Shown piece after piece: positions 42,241-53,980 of a stretch of 64,000 nucleotides of DNA. Made by a program: the position numbers and the translations under genes. The DNA lies in NCBI GenBank assembly GCA_963681505.1, contig OY811971.1, positions 8,179,991-8,243,990 on the forward strand, read 5' to 3'. Numbering within the stretch: position 1 is the stretch's first letter; each line of letters begins with the position of its first letter. Source of the DNA: Eunapius fragilis. Lineage: Eukaryota; Porifera; Demospongiae; Spongillida; Spongillidae. The notes beneath the pieces are model-generated. The model was given only the letters and a program-made list of their open reading frames with translations. It had not been told where the DNA came from and did no database searches.

Positions 42241-45200
42241 ATGTCCGGAACACGAAATTTTTTCCTGTGCAATGGAAACAACGCGCGTTGTAAAGGTTGT
42301 TCCTGTGCTAGGCAGAAGATTTCCTGTACCAACTGCCACGCTGGAAGACATGGGAAGTGTATGAACTCCGTAGTCTTGCCGCCGAACGCCTTGTCACAGC
42401 CTTCCTCGTCTTCCTCGGTGTCACCCCCTTCCCCATCATTTTATTTTAGGATCCCATCTTCCTCTTCACAGCCTTCTTCCTTAGCTTTACGGTCTTCAGA
42501 TTCCCAGCCTTGTCCTCTAGATCTGTTATAACCCCCTGCGTCGCCGCCTGCGCCTAGGCCTACTTCGACACCTCGAGCTCAATCTCCACCGCAGCCACCG
42601 ATGCAGCCACCGCAGACGCGTCATTCCACACGTACGTATATGGCTCCGCCGTCATCGCAGCCTCCCTTTCCTCTACGTAGTAATTCGACACACAGGGTCC
42701 CTCCAACTTTGCAGCAGCTGCCTGCAGCACCTCAGCAGCTGTCGTCGCCACCACATCAGGATTCTTTGGCACCGCATGATATACATGTACCTTCAACGTC
42801 ATCCGCGGGTCACCAAACGAGTTGCTCTTTCCGGAAGCGGTGCCCGGTTTCCGAATGCCCAGAGCGAATAGCTCCATCCATGTGGCGATCTCACATGTCC
42901 CTGCACGCCCAAGGTTTGTTCCCTGGAGGGGTCCCACAGACGTGGTTGGTTGAACGAGATCTGTTCATCTGCCCACATTGTTCACAATTGGTGGCGAACT
43001 CGAGGGTAGCTTCACATTCTAGACAATGTAAGATTCCTCCCCCCATATCTTCAGCCCAGAATGATGCCACAAAGTCAGAGCCAGCCATTGTGCCTGATCT
43101 GCCCACTTTTGCAGATGTTTGTCAGCTTAGATGCCCAACATTACGGTTTGTCCCTAAAAATGCAAGACCCAGTTTTGCTAGAGCACTTTCATCTACCCTA
43201 CGGTCTGTCTTAGCTGAAAACTCAGAAGAGGCTTGGTTGAAGCTCTTCATGTTACCAAAGTGTGTTCTTCCCTCCCTAAAGAGTAAAGGCCGCCACTTCA
43301 AGCACACCCCGATCAAAGTCTTGTGTGATCTTTGGGCAAAGGAAGAGTTTAGTACCCTTTGGAACCTTGCAGGGTCCAATGTCCTTAAAGCCCCATCACA
43401 GCAGAAGCAAAGGAACTCTAAGAGCCTGTTAGATTCGGTTATATTCTTAGCAAAGATCGGTCTGCATGGTAAAGCCTGCAGAATACTTTTATCTGATGGG
43501 CTTGCTCCCCTCAATGATGCTTCCTGGGAGCTACTCAAATCAAAACACCCAAGCTCTCCCCTACCCACTCCTCCAGATGTTCCTTCTACTCCACTTTCTC
43601 TAGGTCCTGATTTCAACATCCTACCCTTCCTATTCTCCTTCCCTAAGGGCACTGGTGCTGGCCCCTCAGGCCTCAGGGTACAACATCTAATTGATGCTGC
43701 ACAAATCCCTCTTCCAATTTCCATTGGCTCATCCCTGAGGGATATTGTCAAGCTCCTTGCAGCAGGCAAAGCTCCATTGTCAGTTGCAAGATTTCTAGCG
43801 GGCGGAAGCCTCACTGCTTTGAACAAGTTTAAAGATGGCTCCCCACCTGATATCAGGCCTATTGCTGTTGGGGAAACGCTCAGAAGGCTAACAGGAAAGT
43901 GCTTGTGCTCTTTAATGAAAGATAAAGTGTCCAGTTTTTTTTGAGCCCCATCAGTTTGGTGTAGCCTGTTCGCATGGCACAGAAAAAGTGGTACACGGCC
44001 TTCGAAAGTGCATCGAAGAACACTGGGGGGATGAAGATTTTGTCGTCCTGAAAGCAGATATGAGAAACACTTTCAACCTTATTTCCAGGCAGGCTCTTCT
44101 ATCTGAATGCTCCACCTTTTCCCCAGAACTCCTTCCATGGGCAAGTTGGTGTTATGGTTCACACCCTTATTTGTGGCACCCCCTAGGACATCTCACTTCT
44201 GAGGCAGGTGTGCAGCAGGGAGATCCACTAGGCCCTTTGTTTTTCGCTTTGGTTCTACACAAGGTCATTGCCGCCATCGATGCAGATGATGACTGCGTTC
44301 GTCTCATCCTTTAGGCATGGTACTTGGATGATGGGGTGTTGGCTGGCCCCAGACAAGCTGTTCTGCGGGCGCTCTCCATAATTGAAGACCTTGGTCCATC
44401 ACTGGGTATTTTCATCAATTTATCCAAATGTGAACTATTTAGCCGTAGCGATATTTCCATGTTCCCTCCTGCTATGAAAGCTTCACATGCACCACACCTA
44501 GACATTCTTGGTACTCCTATTGGGGACTATCTTTACTGCACTGGGTTCTTTGCCGCGAAGCGTGCTGAATTCACAAAGTTGCTATCTAAGTTTGAAGATG
44601 TTTCAGATGTTGACCCACAGATGGCCTTTAACTTGCTACGGCTTTGCAGTGGTTTTTGTAAGATGGTGCATTTAGCCAGATCAACCCCCCCTAGCGTGGC
44701 TGCTGATTCTCTGAAGATACTTGACTTGGATTTAAGGAGTTGCTTCTCTAAGTGCTTATCTTTAGATCTCACTGAGGCCGCCTGGTGCCAATCTCAACTG
44801 AGCCTAAGGTTTGGAGGTTTTGGCCTTCGCTCACTCTCTCACCACTCGAGTGCTGCCTTCATTGCATCCTTTTGTTCATCTGGTTTTGCCACTGCAAATA
44901 ACCATCATCTGATTCATGCGGTTAATACTTTCAATAGCTTAGTCTCTACCTCAGATGCTTCATATCTCCAGAGTCTGCCATTGAGTCTCCTCCCTCACAG
45001 AGATCTCTCTCCCATACGCTGGATAGCTCGACTTACAATAGTTTGTACGACTCAGCTTCTCCAGCAAACAAAGCTCGCCTCCTCTCTACCTCTGCTTCCT
45101 TGGCCACTTCATGGGTTTCAGTCCTTCCTTCGGGTGAGCCTGACCTGCATCTTGACCCTAGTGAATTCCGCACAGCTATTTCATGGTGGCTGGGTTTAGA

Positions 45201-45799
45201 AACAACAACAGCCTCCTGCTGTCTGCTATGCCCTGAAATAGCTTTGGACCCCCTGGGGCATCATGCCTTGTCATGCAGACAAGGTGGTGATGTGGTTCTC
45301 CGACACAACCAGCTGCGAGATGTCTTTGTAGATTTTTGCCACAAGGCAAACCTTGGAGTGAGGATCAAGGCAGGTAGTGCACTTACCCCTGACCTTTCTA
45401 GGTCTCGTCCTGCGGATGCCCTAGTGAACAACTGGATAAGTGGAATCTCTGCCGCTTTTCATGTAACTGCGACATCTCCTCTGACACCTGTGTCACTTCG
45501 GGAAGCAAGCGTTAATTACTGCAGGAACAGCTGCACTACTGGCAGAGCAGAGGAAACACCAGGCAAATGACCCCAAGTGTGATACCCTTGGTTGGAAATG
45601 TATCCCTCTTGCTGTGGAGAGCTATGGGAACTGGGGTCTTGAAGCCAGGCAAGCTTTTTCCCATTTGGCCTCGCGCCTGTCCTTTGGCATAGGACACCAG
45701 AAGTCAAAGACCTTGGTAGAGATCTTTGGGAAGCTAAACTTAACCCTGGTGAGGTGCAATGCCAGAGCTCTCCTAAGCAGAGCATGCAATTTGGTTTAG
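42241..45799 (+). pseudogene. Non-LTR retrotransposon ORF (R2/R4-like layout), broken
   Basis: A single long ORF, broken in several places. Order: a Cys-rich start (CNGNNARCKGCSC); a Pro/Gln-rich linker; zinc-finger-like CPVSECPERIAPSMWRSH and CPHCSQLVANS...H; the reverse transcriptase with GTGAGPSGLRVQHL, DIRPIAVGETLRRL, KADMRNTFN, GVQQGDPLGPLFF and the catalytic YLDDG; a thumb region; and a C-terminal CCHC motif (C-x2-C-x9-H-x4-C in CLLCPEIALDPLGHHALSC). Last comes RPADALV...AAFHVTATSPL, which resembles a PD-(D/E)XK restriction-like endonuclease. Breaks: TAA at 42,529, a shift in a T8 run at about 43,938, TAG at 44,312, and shifts near 45,035 and 45,512. The endonuclease Asp appears as His here. 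The N-terminal fingers, central RT and C-terminal nuclease match the R2/R4/NeSL-type layout. The intact ORF would have about 1,185 codons. Confidence 0.8.
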
Positions 45800-46044
45800 T
45801 TTCTCTATGTATGTACATAGTGTAATAGTAGCATTTATCCTTGTGATGTAATGTAGGTATAATAATGTGCTATTTTATTGTATCAATAATAATAATAATG
45901 TACATGTTCACGTATCCATGTATGGTCAAATAATAATTCTAAAAAAGGTTAACTTAAACAGTAACACACACACACTCTTATGGATGTGTGAGTGTCTGCT
46001 GGATCAGCTGCCCTAGCTACTGAACACCCAGGGAGCAAACCATA

Positions 46045-46195
46045 TCAAATGTGGAGAGCTTTATTCCCCCATACCTATGGTGCTTGAGTCTTGGCTTGCT
46101 ATCCTCACATGTAGGCCCAAGTGTAGATATCTATGGCATGCTCAACCTTCATCTAGTGAGGTCATATGTTATTGCCATTATCACCAGATGTATTG
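46045..46195 (+). pseudogene. Non-LTR retrotransposon 3' fragment (copy 3)
   Basis: The frame reads VESFIPPYLWCLSLG then SVDIYGMLNLHLVRSYVIAI. It lines up with VESYGNWGLE...LVEIFGKLNLTLVRCNARAL at the end of the 42,241 element. It is the most diverged of the three copies and lacks everything upstream. It lies 250 bp past the full copy and just before the OCA2-like gene. Confidence 0.55.
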
Positions 46196-46426
46196 TGGCA
46201 AGGTGTAATGCAAGCTGTTTAAAAGCTGGAAAATTTATACTAATGGGAATGCATGTCCACCCCCAACACTTGGCATCATTGGCAAAGTATAATCATCATG
46301 CTTTGGGGGTGGCTAACTAATAAAACACTTAAAAGTGGCTGGGCTCTTATCATGTTACTTAATTAGGCACGCTTTTCTCATTGTTCATATCATCATCGAA
46401 GTCACCGCCCTTTCTGGCTTTAGCGA

Positions 46427-46448
46427 GGGGGGGGGGGGGGGGGGGGGG
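46427..46448. repeat. Poly-G tract, 22 bp
   Basis: Twenty-two consecutive G after TAGCGA, followed by CAAAACC. The preceding ~100 bp (CTCATTGTTCATATCATCAT) resemble those before the poly-G at 4,182. Confidence 0.9.
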
Positions 46449-46643
46449 CAAAACCCTCTGTAATGTAGTCACAACATAAAGTGCGTCTATGGTTACATAA
46501 TAATGGCGAGTTGGTCATGTGACCATGAATTGAATGATCTCTATAGCGACCATGAGTGACCGGAAGTATGCCCCACGTGCGCTTATGGTTTTTAAACGCA
46601 CGACGTGTCCATTATACGTGATTGCGTAATTTAGTCGGTTGGA

Positions 46644-49600
46644 ATGGCTGAGAGCCATGGTGGACACAGGAGAAGCGAAGACAAGGAACCCCTTGTCGAA
46701 GATGCAGAACGAGATGAGATGGAGGGACACGGCGGGCATGGCCACGAGCATGAAGAACCAGAGAAGTCACCTTCACCTGTGGACAACCAACCGCTCCCAC
46801 CGCTGAAGTAAGGGAATGGCATGTGCGCAATGGTTGAAGACGTATCACGTGCGCGGGCGAGGCTGAGGCCGAGAGTTTTTCTGTTTCGAGTTCGAGTCTG
46901 AGGCCGAGATTTTTTCTGCTTCCAGCAAACATTATTTGGCGCGAATCCACTAAAACAGTAATGTCCGTTCGAGTTACCGCGTTCGGGTTACGCATCTGGT
47001 CCCCCACACCTCCACCAGTTGTTGGGTCATTTGGGCGATCTGAATTTTTGACTCTCTGCCTCAGGCGTGTGGGGGATATGACATCACCATACCATAGATT
47101 ATTTAGACAGGGATTGGAAACGGATCACGTGAACGCCAATTAACAGCTCCGTCTGTGTTATAGCAGAAGACAGGTTATTGTAGTAGTTATTAAGTCTGAA
47201 TGAGTAGCAAGAAACCAACCTTCAAACCCCGTTAATACTATTTACAAAAGTAGCCACAGGCCCAGAAAGGACAGCAGTCTTACTCTATTCGTGCCGTGTC
47301 CCAAATGATTGACGCGATGTAAAGCCAACTTTTTAAAACCTCATACCAACACTCCCTGGCTTAGTGCATAGCCCAGTTCTATCGCAAAATGAGTGCACAA
47401 GAGGTTGAAACCTTCAACCCCCGTTAATACCATTTTTAAAAGAAGCTATACGCCCAGAACTGACAGTATTCTATATTCGCGCCGTATCCCTAATGATTGA
47501 CCCGAGAGTCGATGTAAAGCCACCTCTTTATAACCTCATACCAACACTCCCTGGCATAGCCCATAGCTCAGTTCTATCGCAAAATAAGTGCACTAGAGGA
47601 AAAAACCTTCAAACCCTGCTAATACTCTATACAAAAGTAGCTATACGCCCAGAACTGCCAGTACGGCCTAGTCTATTCGTGCCGTGTCCCTAATGATTGA
47701 CGCGATAGTCGATGTAAAGCGAACTTTTTATAACGTCATACCAACACTCCCTGGCTTAGTCCATAGCCCAGTTCTATCGCAAAATGAGTGCACTAGAGGA
47801 TGAAACCTTCAAACCATGTTTACACTATTTACAAAAGTAGTTATACGCCCAGAACTGCCTGTATGTCTAAAACGCTGTTTCGTGCCACGGTATGTTTTCA
47901 AAGCTAGGGGAAAGGGCAAAACCTATCCAGTTCTATTCAGATTGCTACGAAGAGCTTATTTACAAAAAATCAAGGTCAAAAAACGTACAGAACAGTTTTT
48001 GCACGCCCAGAAAGGATTCACATAGCTTCATTTCTCAGTTTTTATTAAAAGCTCCCGAAGATTCGTTCACTAGAACTTCAAACACGTTTCTAGACAAACC
48101 TTACCTTTCATGAATTGGGTGGAACACACTCGAGACTCTACATGATACGGATTTCACCAAAACCAGCTATAAGACATTTTCCCGCCAAACTCAAAAGGTG
48201 CTATCCATTATAATATTGACGGCGCATAGCCTTCTACCGTAAAATGTATGGCTCACGTGACCCGTTTCCAATCCCTGTCTAAATAATCTATGACCATACT
48301 TAGTATGTTTTTAAAAATATTCATGAAAAATGGTACTCGCGGCAGAGTGACTGACGCGGGCGTCTCTTCAATGTGACCGGTTAGAATGCTCCAGCGGTGG
48401 GGGTTTTGAAAACAGTAATTGTCAAATCCCAGGTGGGGAGACCATGTATAGGTACATTATGAGATAGTTACGTTTACTATTTGGTCATGTGAGACTCAAC
48501 GTTTTTTGATCTTGATAATATCAAAGTTTATGGACGGAACAAAATGATCACTAATTTACAAGTGGTCAGATTGTAACCCATTGTCCACATGTGTACAAAG
48601 TTGTGTGTTATATAAGTGAGGAAATAGTATTACCCTGGCAACTACATTCTAGTGTACAGATAAAGATCATGTGCAGTATCACTGCAAATCATACACTTCC
48701 ATTTTGTTGTTTTGTCTTCCTCCTCCTCCTCCTCCTCCTCCTCCCGCACGGCATTGGTTCCTGAATCAGTGGTATTCCTGGATGCCATTTGTGTATTTGA
48801 CCATTGCTTGAAATTGGAGGCACAACCCTGATGCACACATCATTTCATAGCATTCTTTTTTATTTCGCATCTGCTGTTGTGACATCCAGATAGCCTTTAG
48901 GAAGCATACATGTACACTTACTAAGTAATGTTTTCTTTCTCCAGTTCGTGGACAGGGGTTAAAGCCTGGTGGAAGAGATACAAGTAAGTTATGTCTGTGT
49001 TGTCCATGGAGCTGTGTGGAGATCTCTTTGTCCCTCAAGGCACCACCTGTGGATTGCAAAGAATTACTTCCTGACTGCCTGCCTTGTAGTTTGCATCGTA
49101 AGTGGATTTTGTGGTCCTGACCATGTAGAGTTCGGGGGTTTGTGTGTAAGGAAGGTTTGTGTGTAAGGAAGGTTGGGGGTTTGTGTGTAAGGAAGGTTGG
49201 GGGTTTGTGTAAGGAAGGTTTGTGTGTAAGGAAGGTTGTGTGTAAGGTGTAAGGAAGGTTGGGGGTTTGTGTGTAAGGAAGGTAGGGGTCTGTGTAAGGA
49301 AGGTTGGGGGTTTGTGTGTAAGGAAGGTTGGGGTCTGTGTAAGGAAGGTTGGGGGTTTGTGTGTAAGGAAGGTAGGGGTCTGTGTAAGGAAGGTTGGGGG
49401 TTTGTGTGTAAGGAAGGTAGGGGTCTGTGTGTAAGGAAGGTTGGGGGTTTGTGTGTAAGAATGGTTATCTTGTTAGTTTGGCACCGATTTATAAAGTATC
49501 ATTCCACAATTATTTAGAACATGGATAGAATGGCATGACACGATGTATTTTCAGTATGTATTGCTGTTCATATTGGTGAAGTTGTGCATGATTTATGCCA

Positions 49601-50636
49601 AAGTCTTGCCTAGCCAGGTTGTCATTTAATTATGGAGGATTTTTAACATGAGGGTAATGCACTATTTGCTTTCAGTTTCTGTTGTCCACCAATGAGGTTC
49701 ATGAATCAAAGCCACTCTTCATAACACTGAATGGCTCCAATGATACCCATGCAGTTACTGGCAATGCAACATATGGTGGGTGTGTAACATATGGTGGGTG
49801 TGTACATATGGTGGGTGTGTACACTTATGGTGGGTGTTATGCACATATGGTGGGTGTGTACATATGGTGGGTGTGTGTGTGCACATATGGTGGGTGTGTA
49901 CATATGGTGGGTGTGTACACTGATGGTGGGTGTGTACGTATGGTGGGTGGGTATTTATTTGCTGCCTTGTGCATGTTGGATATGTCACTCAAGTTACTGA
50001 TGTGGTGTAAGTAACATGTAGTGCAAAAAGTATTAATTCTTCATTGCACTGCACTTTCTTTTAGTTTCAATTTAATTACTTGACAGAATGGTTCTATTTA
50101 TGTGGTACTAAGTATTTGTTTCAAACTCCTTATCCTCCAGTCTCAGATAAGAAAACCAGAGATCTAGGAGAGGAAGTTGAACAATGGAACTATGTAACCC
50201 TCTCCCTGTATGGACCATTTGAGGGTATGCCATATCCTTATGTAACAGTGGCTAAACTCTTATATTATGACATTCTTCGGTTGTCAGCAAATACTTTAGT
50301 AGTTCCTATATGCACCATAAAATCGTTAAAACAGTGAACTGTGCCTATCAAGACTCCTTACGAACAGATAACGTAGATTGTGGTTGAAATTGAATGGAGT
50401 TGTTACTATTCAGATGCCACAAAATCATACAGTTTTAGAGAACCAAGGTACTAGTAGCTCACACTCTTGCCCAGTCCTATTCTTTTGCACTTCCAATGGT
50501 GGCACTCACACGATTATCCTGCCCTTAATTAACTGCATTTACCTTATGCAACAGTGAGCCTGTTTTTCTGGGGCTGTGTCAGCAGCCAAGATTTCAAGTG
50601 GTTCGTGGTATGTATGGAGGAAAGGGAGACTTTACC

Positions 50637-50687
<51 letters not shown>

Positions 50688-53600
50688 GATTTTTTGGGTG
50701 CATTTGGTAAACAATAATTTATTTATCAACCTAGTAATTCCCCAATCTGCATGAGTCTGAATCTCCCAATGCTATGCGTAATGTACGCATGGTTTGGCAA
50801 CAACTGGGGGGCAAGGGCAGGAGTATACCACGAGCCTGTGTTACATTACCCAATTCTCAGCTGTGTGGAGGCAACAGCGAGTGTCGCTGACCACAAACCA
50901 GGTGACCTGTGTAGCAAGCAAGGACACTGGTCCCCAGGCTTGTCTCCAGCCAGTATAGTTGGGAAAGCCCTCCGGCTAGTACAGGTACCACGGAGACGCA
51001 GGCCACCAACTGGATGACCTGTGTGTACACCAAGCCAGGATGCTGCTGGTCCAGGCTTGGCTAGCCGGGTTTGTAGGGACCATCTCATAGGGCTCTGCCC
51101 TTGCCTAATTGTAATGGAAAGTGAAGAAATGATAGCATAGCACAACACAGCAATGCACAGGGGGAGTGGAGGGAGGGAAGTTTGAAAACTGTCCAGTGCC
51201 TGTAGAATGACGACAAGCACCTGCTTGCATGCTATTTTATGCACCCAGAAGCTGATTGTCCTTTTGGCTAACAATAGACTAACAAAGACGGCCCGCCATT
51301 CGGCTAACGAAGGGGGGGGGGGGGGGGGGGGGGGGCAACATGAGGCTGAGCTATCGGCAGACTGTGTGATGTGTTCAGGCTATGTAACATCTAAGGGATT
51401 ACTAGTGCCCATTAAACCCTTTTTAGATCCCTAAACAGTACCATATATTTGTCTATGTACGTATTCTTTTGCATCACAGATGCACTGTTCCAACCTCGTG
51501 GACACAATGCAAGCTACATTGCAGACCTTTGTCGACATTACGTGTTCATCTGTGCAGAGAACGTGACGACTGACTGCCCTGATCCAGAGGTGGGTGTGTG
51601 ACCATGTTTGTGGCACTTTTGTTTAAATAGGCCCCTAACTTGCATACAATGCACACTGCTTGTGCTATTGAAATGGTTTGGGGCTCCATGTGGAAATAGG
51701 ACATAACCAATATCATAACCAATGTACATATCAGGCTTCTGTGCCCATAGGATATACAATATACATGTACATGAGCATATAGCAGTAATGTATGCTGGCT
51801 TCGTCTGATGTGTTAGCTTTTACTGTGGTAGCTTATTGCAGGTTTGGAAGGCGAACTGGGTCATCATTATGCAGGAACTTTTACCACTCTGAACACATCG
51901 TCCTCTCATACTGTCATACCACTCTCACATAATGTTTTCCCCTAAGATATAAACAAACCCTTGTACTACACAATGCTGAGCTGACACTCACTGTACCACA
52001 ACTGTTCTCCTGGCTACTCGTGTGCCATGGCATTCCAAAGGAAGTATAGTTTTGCTTCATTCAGTTCAAATGACTACTTGGCTTGCTTGTGTATTGTATC
52101 GAGTCACTGATGTAGTATTGTACTTATTCAGCTTTGTGTTACTTCAAATGTGAGCTGCATTTCCTCCTTGCACCTTAGGGGGAATCCAAAAGTGCCAATT
52201 GCCAGTCAGTCAAGATAGTGGACACTGAGGAGTACACCACTGTTAAAAGGACCCTTACCGTTGACCACATGTATGTGTGTACGTGCCTGTGCATGTGTAT
52301 ATATATATTATAATTATATATATGTATATATGTGTGTGTGCATGTACATGTATGTCTGAATGTATTTCATATGTATGTGTGTGTGTACTTGTATGTCATT
52401 TCACACTGCTCTTTTCCTCACTTCTCAGTCACCACTTTCACGTCGACTTCTTCTCTACCAATGAGGAGGTGCAGTTCCAGGTGAAGTGGACAGGGGAAGT
52501 GATCAGCCAGATCAAACAGGTGGTCATCGCCATCTTCATTTTGGTATTTGTCTACTTACTTATTGGATTTGAGGTAATGATTCGATTGTACTGTATATGT
52601 ATGTATTGTAGACTCAGTAGGTACATGTATGTGATTGCTTTGATGACCCATTGGGGTAGACAAGTTCGTAGGTTGTTGGGTGCAGGAAAGATCTAATGGA
52701 CAGTTTAGGATCAGATAATTTTCTATTTCGGGTGTGACGTCACATAGAATTGTACTCCCATACCTTGCAAAAACTAAAGTGAAAACATGGTTGGTAGTGT
52801 TTGCAATGTGCACCACTAGAGACAACTGACTCCTATGCTGAACTCAACCCCACGCTTTTAATGTCTGCAAATTCATACATGTACTTGTGTACGAACCCTT
52901 TCCATGATGCAATGACAAGCGCCATTTTCTCTGCTAGGGCAACAAACTTCTACTTCTGACAGCCAACTCTACATGCACATTAGTAGCATGAACTCGGAGT
53001 TTTAACTGTCTATTGTCCTGCAAGATGTGTAACCATGGCGAACTGTTAACCTTGTTTCCTTGCTTTTTGCACCACTGTAGCCTTTCATTCCTATATACCA
53101 CCAACTTTCTTGTAGAGACAGGTTTTATCACTTGTTAGGCATAATATTTAAATGCAAAGCTTATCTCTTCATGGTGTGAAAGACTGATGCACGGAGTAAA
53201 CAGTAATGATGACTTGACCCAGCTTGTTGAATTTCCATTCCTACAGTTTCAAGTCTGGCCTAGTGTTTTCCTTTATCATATGCAGTACCTTAAAACCTTC
53301 CAAGTGTGACCTTTATTATAGCATAGTTGTAGTGACTGTAAACTTCAGTAGTTTGTAGTGGGAGGTCAACTTTCATTGACCTTCCATGATAACCCTCTAC
53401 ACCCTTGGTGTTGGGATCTTTGGCAGTGTTTCAGAACAATAGACATGAACGGTGGGTGGGGTATGTGCCGTATTTGAAAGTATTTTTAATTTCTAGAAGG
53501 AAATTGAATGTAGGGTAAGAAGGTAACTGTCAGAAGTAGTGTAAGAAATAGTCTACCCCCAAGTCCTCTGAAAATGCATACATATTGGTCCATTGGGGGC

Positions 53601-53925
53601 AAAGTGAGTACTACAGTTTAACAACTGTACTTTTTATCTTTCCCTTTTTGAATATTTTGAGGTATGTATATAGTCATGTGACTAGAGTAATTTTCTTTTA
53701 ATTTCCAGCTAGTTGATCGTGCTTTGGCTGCTATAATTGGTAGTACTGCCACATTGGGTGTCCTGGCTATGCTCCATAAGGTGAGGGATCATATCCTGAT
53801 GTCCGAACCATGTAATGGGGTTAACCTTTGAATGTGGTGGTATTGTAGCGACCATCGTTGGAAGAGGTCATATCCTGGATCAACACTGATACAATATGTC
53901 TACTTGTAGGAATGGTGAGTGTGTG

Positions 53926-53980
<55 letters not shown>

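Noticed and set aside
42560..43826. Minus-strand ORFs of 125 and 234 codons
   Set aside because: Shadows of the plus-strand non-LTR retrotransposon ORF.
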